Of a stretch of 64,000 bases of DNA, positions 17,152 through 26,316 are shown piece after piece; positions within the stretch are counted from its first letter, which is position 1; every line of letters begins with the position of its first letter. The notes under the pieces are model-generated. The model was not told the DNA's origin and did no database searches. It worked only from the letters and a program-made list of their open reading frames with translations. The stretch is from Flavobacterium sandaracinum (lineage in GTDB: Bacteria > Bacteroidota > Bacteroidia > Flavobacteriales > Flavobacteriaceae), in the NCBI RefSeq assembly GCF_004349135.1, contig NZ_SMFN01000007.1:30694-94693 (forward strand). The letters are read 5' to 3'. The translations under genes were made by a program, and so were the position numbers.

Positions 17152-18435
17152 ATGAGTTCAAATAAAAAAATAGCAGTAATTGGTTTGGGTTATGTAGGCT
17201 TGCCATTAGCAAGACTATTTGCCACAAAACATGCTGTAGTAGGATTTGATATCAATCCATCTCGTGTTGCTTCCTTACAATCGGGTACGGATACGACCTT
17301 TGAGGTTGAAGATGCCGTTTTACAAAAAGTACTTTTAGACCAGCCGAGTGATTCCAAGGGTTTGTACTGTACCACTGATATAGCCCATCTGGCAACGTGT
17401 AACTATTACATTGTAACGGTTCCCACTCCAGTAGATAAAAACAATCGTCCTGATTTAAATCCGCTGTATAAATCCAGTGCAACAGTAGGGAAGGTCTTGA
17501 AAAAAGGAGATATCGTTATTTATGAATCTACCGTATATCCTGGCGCGACAGAGGAAGAATGTGTGCCCGTTTTAGAAAAAGTTTCGGGATTGCAGTTTAA
17601 TGTTGATTTTTTTGTAGGCTATTCGCCCGAACGCATTAACCCGGGAGACAAAGAACACACGGTAGAGAAAATTTTAAAAATCACTTCGGGATCTACGCCA
17701 GAAACGGGAGTAGAAGTCAATGAATTATACCAATCTGTTATTACGGCAGGAACCCATTTGGCACCGACCATAAAAGTAGCAGAAGCAGCCAAAGTCATTG
17801 AGAACTCCCAGCGGGATATCAATATTGCTTTTGTCAACGAATTAGCCAAGATCTTTAATTTGATGAATATTGATACCCACGCAGTGTTAGCCGCAGCAGG
17901 AACGAAATGGAATTTCCTTCCTTTCAAACCAGGTTTAGTGGGCGGACATTGCATTGGCGTGGATCCGTATTACTTAGCACAACGGGCACAGGAATTTGGT
18001 TATCATCCAGAAATTATCTTGGCGGGACGTCGCTTGAATGACAGTATGGGAGACTATGTTGCTTCTCAGATCGTAAAATTGATGATCAAAAAAGGGATTT
18101 CAGTGAATGGCGCCACGTTATTAATGCTAGGAATTACTTTTAAAGAGAACTGTCCTGATGTTCGCAACACAAAAATTGTTGATGTGATCACTGCTTTGGC
18201 AGATTATGGAATTACAATAACGATTTTTGATCCAATGGCGAATCCAGCCGAAGTGCAACATGAATATTCACTAGTTACGACTGCTGAATTGCCTACTCAA
18301 AAATTTGATGCCGTAGTTTTAGGCGTTGCACATCGAGAATTCCTTGATATTGATTTTTCTAAATTACAAAACAGCAACAGTTTGTTGTATGATGTAAAAG
18401 GAATTCTAGGGGATTTAGCTGATGGAAGATTATAG
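17152..18435 (+). CDS. tviB: UDP-N-acetylhexosamine 6-dehydrogenase, TviB/WbpO type
   Basis: 427-residue nucleotide-sugar dehydrogenase. IAVIGLGYVGLPLARLFA (NAD site), VPTPVDKNNRPDLNPLY, YESTVYPGATEEECVPVLE, GYSPERINPGDKEH, KVIENSQRDINIAFVNELA and the catalytic Cys in GLVGGHCIGVDPYYLA. The RINPGDKEH and GGHCIGVDPYYLA forms are typical of enzymes acting on UDP-GlcNAc or UDP-GalNAc (Vi antigen TviB, WbpO, WecC-like). With the WbpP-like epimerase at 11228 it would yield UDP-GalNAcA. Own promoter and structured leader; 45 bases before manC. Confidence 0.88.
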   Translation: MSSNKKIAVIGLGYVGLPLARLFATKHAVVGFDINPSRVASLQSGTDTTFEVEDAVLQKVLLDQPSDSKGLYCTTDIAHLATCNYYIVTVPTPVDKNNRPDLNPLYKSSATVGKVLKKGDIVIYESTVYPGATEEECVPVLEKVSGLQFNVDFFVGYSPERINPGDKEHTVEKILKITSGSTPETGVEVNELYQSVITAGTHLAPTIKVAEAAKVIENSQRDINIAFVNELAKIFNLMNIDTHAVLAAAGTKWNFLPFKPGLVGGHCIGVDPYYLAQRAQEFGYHPEIILAGRRLNDSMGDYVASQIVKLMIKKGISVNGATLLMLGITFKENCPDVRNTKIVDVITALADYGITITIFDPMANPAEVQHEYSLVTTAELPTQKFDAVVLGVAHREFLDIDFSKLQNSNSLLYDVKGILGDLADGRL

Positions 18436-18480
18436 ATCAGACGCTCCCAAAAAAAATTAAAATACAAAGAGTAGTGAAGT

Positions 18481-19488
18481 ATGGAAAGTAAGCATTCAAT
18501 TACACATGTCATTCTTACCGGTGGTGTTGGCAGCCGTTTGTGGCCCTTATCCCGTAAAAGTCAGCCAAAGCAATACTTAGAGCTATTTGAAGGGAAGTCT
18601 TTGTTTGAAATGACCGTAGAGCGCAATCGCAATGTTGCTGATACCATTATGGTGGTAGGCAATCGCGATAATTGTCATCTAAGTAAAAAAGTATTGGAAA
18701 AATCAAACACTTCCTATATTGATATTGTAGAGTCCACTCCAAGAAATACAGCAGCAGCCATCGCTTTTGCCGCTTTTGCATCTGATCCAGAAGCCATATT
18801 GATTGTCACTCCCTCCGATCATATCATTGATAAGATGGAAGAATACGAAGCCGCTATAAATGATGCTATTGAAAAGGCTTCAAAAGGATATATTGTAACT
18901 TTTGGAATTATCCCAACGAAACCAGAAACAGGTTACGGTTACATTGAAAGAAAAGGGGACGATGTCCTTTCTTTTAGAGAAAAGCCAAATCAGGTTACAG
19001 CGAGAGATTTTATTTCAAGAGGTAACTTTTTATGGAACAGTGGTATGTTTTGCTTTAAAGCAGGAGTGCTTTTAGATGAGTTAAAAATTTATACACCAGA
19101 GATTTACGAAAAATCCAAAATTGCATGGGAAGCCAATCAAAATGGAAATTTAGATTTAGACTTGTCTCTCGATATACCATCTATCAGTATTGATTATGCT
19201 GTTATGGAGCGAAGTAAAAAAATCAAAGTAGTTTCTTCTACCTTTGTCTGGTCGGATCTAGGCTCTTTTGAATCGGTTTATGATTACTTGATTACGATTG
19301 GTCATCCGGTGGATGAAAATGGCAATATGGTTATAGGTACAACTAATTATACTGCTTTTATTGGGGTTAAGGACACTATTTTTGTTTATACAGATACTGC
19401 CAATTTAATATTGAAAAAAGAATTTTCTCAGGATGTCAAAAGCGTATATAGTAAATTGGAACGAGACAAATCAGATCTCTTGAATTGA
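18481..19488 (+). CDS. manC: Mannose-1-phosphate guanylyltransferase
   Basis: 335 residues, the short form lacking the C-terminal phosphomannose isomerase domain. It starts with HVILTGGVGSRLWPLSRKSQPKQYLELF, the pyrophosphorylase signature, followed by VTPSDHII and FREKPN. It makes GDP-mannose from GTP and mannose-1-phosphate. It is followed 7 bases later by the GDP-fucose synthase gene, and gmd is next, so its product is most likely channelled to GDP-L-fucose. Confidence 0.92.
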   Translation: MESKHSITHVILTGGVGSRLWPLSRKSQPKQYLELFEGKSLFEMTVERNRNVADTIMVVGNRDNCHLSKKVLEKSNTSYIDIVESTPRNTAAAIAFAAFASDPEAILIVTPSDHIIDKMEEYEAAINDAIEKASKGYIVTFGIIPTKPETGYGYIERKGDDVLSFREKPNQVTARDFISRGNFLWNSGMFCFKAGVLLDELKIYTPEIYEKSKIAWEANQNGNLDLDLSLDIPSISIDYAVMERSKKIKVVSSTFVWSDLGSFESVYDYLITIGHPVDENGNMVIGTTNYTAFIGVKDTIFVYTDTANLILKKEFSQDVKSVYSKLERDKSDLLN

Positions 19489-19495
19489 TATAACA

Positions 19496-20446
19496 ATGAA
19501 AAAAAATACTAAAATATACATAGCAGGGCATAATGGTATGGTTGGCAGCGCTATTTGGAGAATCCTTTCTGCAAAAGGATATACAAACTTAATTGGAGTT
19601 TCTAGTAAAGATTTAGATTTGAAAAACCAACAAGCGGTAAAAGACTATTTTGCTGCCGAAAAACCAGAAGTAGTTATTGATGCTGCTGCAAAAGTGGGTG
19701 GAATTTTAGCTAACAATGATTTTCCATATCAATTTATTATGGAAAATATGCAAATACAAAATAATCTAATTGATACAGCGACGCAATCCGGTGTTAAGAA
19801 GTTTATTTTCTTGGGGAGTTCATGTATCTATCCAAAACTTGCACCACAACCCCTGAAAGAAGAGTATTTGTTGACAAATTCTTTAGAGCCTACGAATGAA
19901 TGGTATGCGATTGCAAAAATTACGGGGGTCAAAGCCTGTCAAGCAATCCGAAATCAATTTGATAAGGATTATGTAAGCTTGATGCCTACTAATTTATATG
20001 GTACTCATGATAATTTCGACCTAAATTCTTCACATGTTTTACCTGCAATGATTCGTAAATTTCATGATGCAAAAGAGAATAACAACGCACCAGTTATTTT
20101 ATGGGGCAGTGGAACACCTATGAGAGAGTTTTTATTTGTAGATGATATGGCGGAAGCCGTTGTTTTTGCATTGGAAAATAAATTGCCGGAGTATTTATAC
20201 AACGTAGGTACGGGCGAAGATTTAACGATTAAACAACTAGCAGAAGCAATACAAAAAATTACGAGGCATCATGGAGAAATTATTTGGGACAGTAGTAAAC
20301 CTGATGGAACACCAAGAAAACTAATGGATGTATCCAAAATGCATGAATTGGGATGGAAACATCAGGTGCAATTGGAAGAAGGAATCCAGAAGACATATGT
20401 TTGGTTTTTGGAGAACGCAGGTAAGTTTAAAGAAGTGAAAATGTGA
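19496..20446 (+). CDS. fcl: GDP-L-fucose synthase
   Basis: 316 residues. IYIAGHNGMVGSAIWRIL (NADP site), AAKVGGILANN, GSSCIYPKLAPQPLKEE and the catalytic EWYAIAKITGVKACQA (YxxxK) are the standard GMER/WcaG motifs. It epimerises and reduces GDP-4-keto-6-deoxymannose to GDP-L-fucose. Between manC (7 bases upstream) and gmd. The donor would feed the fucosyltransferase encoded at 30420. Confidence 0.95.
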   Translation: MKKNTKIYIAGHNGMVGSAIWRILSAKGYTNLIGVSSKDLDLKNQQAVKDYFAAEKPEVVIDAAAKVGGILANNDFPYQFIMENMQIQNNLIDTATQSGVKKFIFLGSSCIYPKLAPQPLKEEYLLTNSLEPTNEWYAIAKITGVKACQAIRNQFDKDYVSLMPTNLYGTHDNFDLNSSHVLPAMIRKFHDAKENNNAPVILWGSGTPMREFLFVDDMAEAVVFALENKLPEYLYNVGTGEDLTIKQLAEAIQKITRHHGEIIWDSSKPDGTPRKLMDVSKMHELGWKHQVQLEEGIQKTYVWFLENAGKFKEVKM

Positions 20447-20527
20447 AATTAATGTACTTTAATTCAAAATTAGTAATAAAAACATCAATTAATAAGAAAT
20501 AGTTTTAGATATATACGTGTAGCTATT

Positions 20528-20557
20528 CCCCATTTGAGATGGGGCAGGGGCGTTTTT
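20528..20557 (+). terminator. Small hairpin with T-run between fcl and gmd
   Basis: CCCCAT-ttgag-ATGGGG followed by GGGGCGTTTTTTT. It could be a weak or attenuating terminator inside the operon. An in-frame ATG at 20539 lies inside this hairpin and was not used as the gmd start. Confidence 0.4.
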
Positions 20558-20583
20558 TTCTAGACAACGAATCACGAAACAAT

Positions 20584-21708
20584 ATGAGTATGCAACAAAA
20601 AATAGCATTTATAACTGGAGTAACAGGGCAAGACGGAGCTTATCTGAGTGAATTTTTACTTAAAAAAGGATATATTGTTCACGGATTAAAAAGACGATCG
20701 TCTTTGTTTAATACTGATCGTATTGACCATTTATATCAAGATCCTCATGTAGATAATCGTAATTTTTATTTGCATTATGGGGACATGACGGATAGTACAA
20801 ACTTGATTCGTTTGATTAAAGAAATACAGCCGGACGAAATTTACAACTTGGCAGCTATGAGCCATGTAGCAGTTTCTTTTGAAACACCGGAGTATACCGG
20901 AAACGCAGATGGATTAGGTACCTTACGAATTTTGGATGCCGTACGTTTGTTAGGATTAGAGAAAAAAACCCGTATTTATCAAGCTTCTACTTCTGAGTTG
21001 TATGGTAAGGTACAAGAAGTGCCACAAAGTGAGACAACCCCTTTTTACCCTCGTTCGCCTTATGCAGTAGCTAAAATGTACGCGTTTTGGATCACGGTAA
21101 ATTATAGAGAAGCTTATGCGATGTATGCTTGTAATGGGATTTTGTTTAACCATGAATCACCTATTCGCGGGGAAACTTTTGTAACTCGTAAAATTACACG
21201 TGCAACTTCTAGAATTGCTTTGGGGTTGCAAGATAAATTTTATTTAGGAAACCTAGACGCTAAACGCGATTGGGGCCATGCCAAAGATTACGTACGCATG
21301 ATGTGGATGATTCTTCAAGCGGATGAAGCAGAGGATTGGGTAATTGCTACCGGGAAAACTACACCAGTTAGAGAGTTTGTACGAATGAGTTTTGCTGAGG
21401 TAGGAATTGAGTTAGAATTTACTGGAGAAGGAGTACAAGAGAAAGCGCTTGTAAAAGCATGTAATAATCCTGAATTCCAAATAGAAATAGGAAAAGAAGT
21501 TTTGGCGGTTGACCCTAAATATTTCCGCCCAACAGAAGTTGATTTATTAATTGGTGATCCAACAAAAGCAAAAACAAAACTAGGTTGGGAATGTAAATAT
21601 GACTTAGCTTCTTTAGTTAAGGATATGATGCAATCAGACTTAAAATTAATGCAAAAAGATCAATTTTTGAAGGAAAATGGATATGCTACTTTGAATTATT
21701 TTGAGTAA
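20584..21708 (+). CDS. gmd: GDP-mannose 4,6-dehydratase
   Basis: 374 residues from 20584 ([20 protein letters not shown]). [80 protein letters not shown] and [19 protein letters not shown] are diagnostic. It catalyses the first step from GDP-mannose toward GDP-L-fucose. The ATG at 20539 would add 15 residues lying inside a hairpin. The order manC-fcl-gmd differs from the common gmd-fcl but the set is complete. Confidence 0.96.
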   Translation: MSMQQKIAFITGVTGQDGAYLSEFLLKKGYIVHGLKRRSSLFNTDRIDHLYQDPHVDNRNFYLHYGDMTDSTNLIRLIKEIQPDEIYNLAAMSHVAVSFETPEYTGNADGLGTLRILDAVRLLGLEKKTRIYQASTSELYGKVQEVPQSETTPFYPRSPYAVAKMYAFWITVNYREAYAMYACNGILFNHESPIRGETFVTRKITRATSRIALGLQDKFYLGNLDAKRDWGHAKDYVRMMWMILQADEAEDWVIATGKTTPVREFVRMSFAEVGIELEFTGEGVQEKALVKACNNPEFQIEIGKEVLAVDPKYFRPTEVDLLIGDPTKAKTKLGWECKYDLASLVKDMMQSDLKLMQKDQFLKENGYATLNYFE

Positions 21709-21758
21709 AAATATGGCAAATTAAATTGGTCAATATAATAAAAAGAAATAATAATAAA

Positions 21759-22775
21759 ATGAAAATATTAGTAACAGGTGCGGCAGGATTTATAGGATAT
21801 CATCTTTGTGAAAAAATATTAAAACTTGGTTATGAGGTATATGGTGTAGATAATTTAAATGATTATTATGATGTTAACCTGAAGCTTGGTAGGCTTAGAG
21901 AGTTAGGTATTTCACAAGAATTACTATTCAATAAGCGAGTTAGTAGTAAGATATATGGTGATAAATTCCAATTTATTAAATTAAATATTGAAGACAGGGT
22001 AAATCTTCCGATAATATTTGAAGAGCAACAATTTGATATTGTTTGTAATTTGGCTGCCCAAGCAGGAGTCCGTTATAGTATTGAGAATCCAAATGCATAT
22101 GTTGATAGTAACATTGTTGGATTCATTAACTTGTTGGAATGTGCAAGGAATTATAAAGTAAAAAAAATTGTGTATGCAAGTAGCTCTAGTGTATACGGTC
22201 TAAATGACAAACTTCCTTTTTCTGTTAATGATAATGTAGACCATCCCATTAGTCTCTATGCTGCAACTAAGAAAAGTAACGAGTTGATGGCACATACATA
22301 TTCTCATTTATTTGGGATAAAAACTATAGGGCTTCGTTTTTTTACGGTTTATGGCCCGTGGGGGCGACCTGATATGGCAATGTTTTTGTTTACTGACGCT
22401 GTATTTAATGATAAGCCAATAAAAGTTTTTAATCAGGGTTATTTATCTAGGGATTTTACCTATATAGACGATATTATAAAAGGTGTAGTTGCTACTATAG
22501 TTGCTGAAACTGAAATAGAAAAGCCTTTATATGAAATACATAATATAGGAAATAGTAGACCAGTGAAATTGCTTGATTTTATAAGTGAAATTGAAATATG
22601 TATTGGAAAGACTGCAAAAAAGGAATATCTGCCAATGCAGGCTGGTGATGTGGAATATACCTGGGCAAATGTAGACTCTTTAGTTGCGGACTATGGATAT
22701 AAACCAACAACCTCAATTAAGGATGGTGTGAAGGAATTTGTGGAATGGTTCAAAGTGTTTTATAATAAAAAGTAG
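21759..22775 (+). CDS. UDP-glucuronate 4-epimerase-like SDR
   Basis: 338 residues from the ATG at 21759 (MKILVTGAAGFIGYHLCEKI); a TTG at 21726 would add an unrelated 11 residues. Motifs: DNLNDYYDVNLKLGRL, NLAAQAGVRYSIENPNAY, ASSSSVYG, YAATKKSNELMAH (YxxxK) and FTVYGPWGRPDMAMFLFT. The DYYDVxLK and GPWGRPDMA blocks define the UDP-GlcA 4-epimerase group (LspL/Cap1J/WbnF-like), so UDP-galacturonate is the probable product, using the UDP-GlcA made by Ugd. A 361-base gap follows. Confidence 0.88.
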   Translation: MKILVTGAAGFIGYHLCEKILKLGYEVYGVDNLNDYYDVNLKLGRLRELGISQELLFNKRVSSKIYGDKFQFIKLNIEDRVNLPIIFEEQQFDIVCNLAAQAGVRYSIENPNAYVDSNIVGFINLLECARNYKVKKIVYASSSSVYGLNDKLPFSVNDNVDHPISLYAATKKSNELMAHTYSHLFGIKTIGLRFFTVYGPWGRPDMAMFLFTDAVFNDKPIKVFNQGYLSRDFTYIDDIIKGVVATIVAETEIEKPLYEIHNIGNSRPVKLLDFISEIEICIGKTAKKEYLPMQAGDVEYTWANVDSLVADYGYKPTTSIKDGVKEFVEWFKVFYNKK

Positions 22776-23136
22776 GGTCGTCCTAATTTTTAGGAAATTC
22801 ACTTGAAGTAGAAAATGCTGATTTAATTAATGAGCATATGAGTCTTTCTAGAATTTAATAGTAAAAAAATATTTATTCTTAGATAGAAGGGTAGCGATAA
22901 GTAATTGTCAAAAACGTATAATTATAAAATAGACGTTAAAGTTATTAGCTTAAAATAGTTTAGTAATTGTTATTAAATAATTTTTGAACTCAAGGTATAT
23001 TTGGAGAAATTTTATCAACCATTGATTTTAATTTCAGATAATCTGAGCTACTTGTTTGAGAATATAACTATTACAAAGTAATAAGGAGTAATGGAGGTAA
23101 ATTATTACTTTAATTAAATAATAAAATATAAGAAAA
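22776..23136 (+). promoter_or_regulatory. Untranslated gap with promoter before the CDP-sugar operon
   Basis: No gene is visible in these 361 bases. TATATTTG at 22996-23003 is a good -7 box and predicts a leader of about 130 bases. The leader contains AAGGAG and GGAGG near 23083-23098, unusual purine runs for this organism but some 40 bases before the ATG. Confidence 0.5.
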
Positions 23137-23907
23137 ATGAAAGTATTATTACTAGCAGGTGGTTTTGGGTCAAGGCTGTCAGAAGAAACATCTTTAAAAC
23201 CAAAGCCTATGGTTGAAATAGGAGGAAAACCAATTCTATGGCACATTATGAAAACTTATGCTTCTTATGGGTTTACTGAGTTTATAATTTTATGTGGATA
23301 TAAAGGATATGTAATAAAAGAATACTTTTCTAATTACTACAGACATTTAAGTGACATGACAATTGATTTAACTAATAATGATGTAACATATCACAAAAAT
23401 AGTGCTGAACCTTGGAAAGTTACTCTTGTAGATACAGGTTTAAATTCAATGACTGGTGGAAGGATAAAAAGGGTACAAGATTATGTAGGAGATGAATCAT
23501 TTATGCTTACTTATGGGGATGGATTATCAAATATAAATATTAATGAACTTTTAAATTTTCATAATTCTCATAAAGGAGCAATTACAATGTCTGCTGTTCA
23601 ACCAGACGGTCGATTTGGTTCTTTACAAATAGATGAAAAAGAACAAGTAATTAATTTTACAGAGAAACCAAAAGGTGATGGTTCATGGATAAATGGAGGT
23701 TTTTTTGTCTGTGATGCCAAAGTATTCGATTACTTAGAAGACGACTCAACTATATTTGAGAAGAAGCCTTTAGAAAATTTAGCAAATGATGGAGAATTAT
23801 TCTCATTCAAACACAAAGGTTTTTGGAAGCCAATGGATATGCTAAGAGATAAAAACGAATTAGAAGAACTTTGGAATTCTGGAAAAGCACCTTGGAAAAA
23901 TTGGTAA
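23137..23907 (+). CDS. rfbF: Glucose-1-phosphate cytidylyltransferase
   Basis: 256 residues, full length. LLLAGGFGSRLSEETSLKPKPMVEIGGKPILWHIMK is the nucleotidyltransferase signature; FIILCGYKGYVIKEYF, TYGDGLSNIN, GRFGSLQI and FTEKPKGDGSWINGGFFV complete the DdhA/RfbF pattern. It makes CDP-glucose, the entry point of CDP-deoxyhexose synthesis. One base separates its stop from the next start. The -7 box at 22996 probably drives it. Confidence 0.95.
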   Translation: MKVLLLAGGFGSRLSEETSLKPKPMVEIGGKPILWHIMKTYASYGFTEFIILCGYKGYVIKEYFSNYYRHLSDMTIDLTNNDVTYHKNSAEPWKVTLVDTGLNSMTGGRIKRVQDYVGDESFMLTYGDGLSNININELLNFHNSHKGAITMSAVQPDGRFGSLQIDEKEQVINFTEKPKGDGSWINGGFFVCDAKVFDYLEDDSTIFEKKPLENLANDGELFSFKHKGFWKPMDMLRDKNELEELWNSGKAPWKNW

Positions 23908-23908
23908 G

Positions 23909-24988
23909 ATGAATCAAATAGAATTACTTAAAAAAACATATAAGGGAGCTAAAGTTTTCTTAACAGGACATACAGGATTCAAAGGATCATGGCTGACTGT
24001 ATTGTTAAATGAACTAGGAGCAGAAGTAAAAGGCTATGCCTTAGCACCTGAAGATGAAAAAGACATTTATAATTCAATAGATAAAGCATTATTTGATTCT
24101 GTAATAGGTGATTTAAGAGATAGACAAAAATTAGAAGATGAAATTATTAATTTTCAACCTGATTTTATCTTTCATTTAGCAGCACAACCTTTAGTAAGAT
24201 TGAGTTATAAAATACCAGCTGAAACTTTTGAAGTTAACGTGATTGGAACTGCTAATTTACTAAGTGCTGTACAAAAACTAAATAAAAAATGTCAAGTAAT
24301 TTGTATTACAACGGATAAGGTTTATCACAATAATGAATGGATTTATCCCTACAGAGAAACCGATAGACTAGGAGGATATGATCCTTATAGTGCCAGTAAA
24401 GCAGCTTGTGAAATAGTAATTTCATCCTATAAAAATTCATTTTTTAACTCAAATGAATATCAAAAACACCAAAAATGTATTGCTAGTGTTCGAGCAGGTA
24501 ATGTAATTGGTGGTGGAGATTGGTCAAAAGACAGATTACTTCCAGACATTGTCAATGCACTTTCTATGAATAAAGATATTGAAGTTAGAAATCCAAATGC
24601 AGTAAGACCATGGCAACATGTTTTAGAGCCTTTATTCGGATATTTGTCATTGGGTTCTAAAATGATAGAAGATCCGATCAAATATGCAACGGCTTATAAT
24701 TTTGGCCCTTCAAATAATGATAATTTATCTGTTAAAGAAATATTAGAAATTGCCATTAATTCCTATGGGAGTGGTTCATATAGTATAAAGGAAGATAAGA
24801 GTCAACCTCATGAAGCTGGTCTTTTACGATTAGACATAAGTAAAGTTTCAAATGATTTAAATTGGCAGCCAAGATTTACTGCTCACCAAGCGGTAGATTT
24901 AACAATTCAATGGTATAAGAATTTCAATAATGGAGATTCACCTATCGAGTTAATAAAAAGAGATATTAAAAAATTCATCGATTCATAA
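23909..24988 (+). CDS. rfbG: CDP-glucose 4,6-dehydratase
   Basis: 359 residues. KVFLTGHTGFKGSWLTVLLNELG is the specific N-terminal signature of this dehydratase; HLAAQPLVRLSYKIPAETFEVN, TTDKVYHNNEW, DPYSASKAACE (YxxxK) and SVRAGNVIGGGDW follow. It converts CDP-glucose to CDP-4-keto-6-deoxyglucose. It is translationally close to rfbF and followed by a reductase-like SDR and a cupin that probably finish the sugar. Confidence 0.96.
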   Translation: MNQIELLKKTYKGAKVFLTGHTGFKGSWLTVLLNELGAEVKGYALAPEDEKDIYNSIDKALFDSVIGDLRDRQKLEDEIINFQPDFIFHLAAQPLVRLSYKIPAETFEVNVIGTANLLSAVQKLNKKCQVICITTDKVYHNNEWIYPYRETDRLGGYDPYSASKAACEIVISSYKNSFFNSNEYQKHQKCIASVRAGNVIGGGDWSKDRLLPDIVNALSMNKDIEVRNPNAVRPWQHVLEPLFGYLSLGSKMIEDPIKYATAYNFGPSNNDNLSVKEILEIAINSYGSGSYSIKEDKSQPHEAGLLRLDISKVSNDLNWQPRFTAHQAVDLTIQWYKNFNNGDSPIELIKRDIKKFIDS

Positions 24989-25010
24989 AGAATTGAAAAA
25001 TTAAAATAGG

Positions 25011-25928
25011 ATGAAAATAGCAATAATTGGAGGTAAATCTTTTTTAGGAAAACAATTGTTTTTAAGATTATTAAATTCAAATAAAGTTGAATCATTCCAT
25101 ATTTTTGGAAGTAGTATAGAAGATAAATTGTTAGAATACGAATCAGTTACTTTTCACCAATATATATATCCTAAATCTACACTAAACTATAAATTATTAT
25201 CAACTTTAGATGCAATATATTTTTGTTCTGCTACAGGAGTGCAATCAAATATTGTTGTTACTGAAGAAATAATTTATGGCTTAAACACTTTTGAACCAAT
25301 TAAAGTTGCAATTGAATTAGAAAAAAATAATTTCAAAGGTAAATTTATAACTTTTGGTTCTTATTTTGAAATTGGTAGTAATACAATTGAAAAGAAATTT
25401 TCAGAAAGTGAAGTGGTTTTTTCAAAGGGGAACGTTCCAAATCATTATTGTAATTCTAAAAGAATGCTTTCCAGATTTATTTCTGGACACTTGCATAAGA
25501 TACAATGGTTTCATTTTATTTTGCCTACAATTTATGGCCCTACAGAAAATCCAATTAGATTAATTCCATATTTAATTAATTCTATTTTAATTAATGAACC
25601 CATAAAAGTAACTAGTGGAACGCAACTTAGACAATATATTCATATTGAAGATGTAATAGATTTAATTACTAAAATTTTACATGATATAAGTGAAGGAAAT
25701 ATTTATAATGTTGCACCAAATAATTCTATTAGTATAAAAGAATTAATAGAAACCATATTTGAAACGATGAGTTACAATGATGAGAATGTTTCAATTATAA
25801 GCAGAGTTGATGAAAATATGAAATATCTTTCTTTAGATACCACTAAAACCCAAAAGGTTTTTAATTGGGAACCAAAAATTAATTTAATTCAAGGAATAAA
25901 AACCTACTTAAAAAATGATAAAAGATAA
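25011..25928 (+). CDS. SDR-family nucleotide-sugar reductase/epimerase of the CDP branch
   Basis: 305 residues with an N-terminal dinucleotide site (IAIIGGKSFLGKQLFLRLL), a catalytic GSYFEIG serine region and HYCNSKRM as the YxxxK, then PTIYGPTENPIRLIPYLIN. It is shorter and more divergent than its SDR neighbours and resembles CDP-abequose/paratose synthase-like 4-reductases. Placed straight after CDP-glucose dehydratase and overlapping the cupin gene by 14 bases, it most likely reduces a CDP-4-keto sugar. No DdhC (3-dehydrase) is present, so the product should keep its 3-OH. Substrate inferred from context. Confidence 0.65.
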   Translation: MKIAIIGGKSFLGKQLFLRLLNSNKVESFHIFGSSIEDKLLEYESVTFHQYIYPKSTLNYKLLSTLDAIYFCSATGVQSNIVVTEEIIYGLNTFEPIKVAIELEKNNFKGKFITFGSYFEIGSNTIEKKFSESEVVFSKGNVPNHYCNSKRMLSRFISGHLHKIQWFHFILPTIYGPTENPIRLIPYLINSILINEPIKVTSGTQLRQYIHIEDVIDLITKILHDISEGNIYNVAPNNSISIKELIETIFETMSYNDENVSIISRVDENMKYLSLDTTKTQKVFNWEPKINLIQGIKTYLKNDKR

Positions 25929-26316
25929 AATTCAAATAATAAAAAGAAATAAAATTGAAGATAGTCGTGGTTGGTTTTTAAAGGTAATTACCGGAACCGA
26001 ATCAAATTTGCCAAAGAGTACTGGTGAGGTATATTTAACTTTGGCTAATCCTGGGGAAATGAAAGGAGGTCATTATCATCTACTTGCTAATGAATGGTTT
26101 ACTCTTATAACAGGTAATTGTCTTTTAAAACTTCAAGATGTTAAAACAAAAGAATATAAAGAGATTGTTTTAAATTCAAATGATCCGGTGACTATCTATG
26201 TGCCTTATGGTATTGCACACGCTTTTTTCAATACAAGTAAAGAGGCTGATTTTATATTGTTGGCATATTCAGATCAATTATTTAATCCCGTTGATACCAT
26301 TAATTTTAGCTTCTGA
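25915..26316 (+). CDS. Cupin, WxcM/FdtA- or RmlC-like sugar epimerase/isomerase
   Basis: 133-residue cupin: EDSRGWFLKVITG, GGHYHLLANEWFTLITGNCLL and VPYGIAHAFFN are the metal/sugar-binding blocks of small nucleotide-sugar cupins. Family members epimerise C3 or C5, or shift a keto group, on nucleotide 4-keto-6-deoxysugars. Its start overlaps the end of the reductase-like gene by 14 bases and its stop overlaps the flippase start (TGATG), so it is tightly co-translated. Acting on CDP-4-keto-6-deoxyglucose is an inference from position. Confidence 0.7.
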   Translation: MIKDKIQIIKRNKIEDSRGWFLKVITGTESNLPKSTGEVYLTLANPGEMKGGHYHLLANEWFTLITGNCLLKLQDVKTKEYKEIVLNSNDPVTIYVPYGIAHAFFNTSKEADFILLAYSDQLFNPVDTINFSF

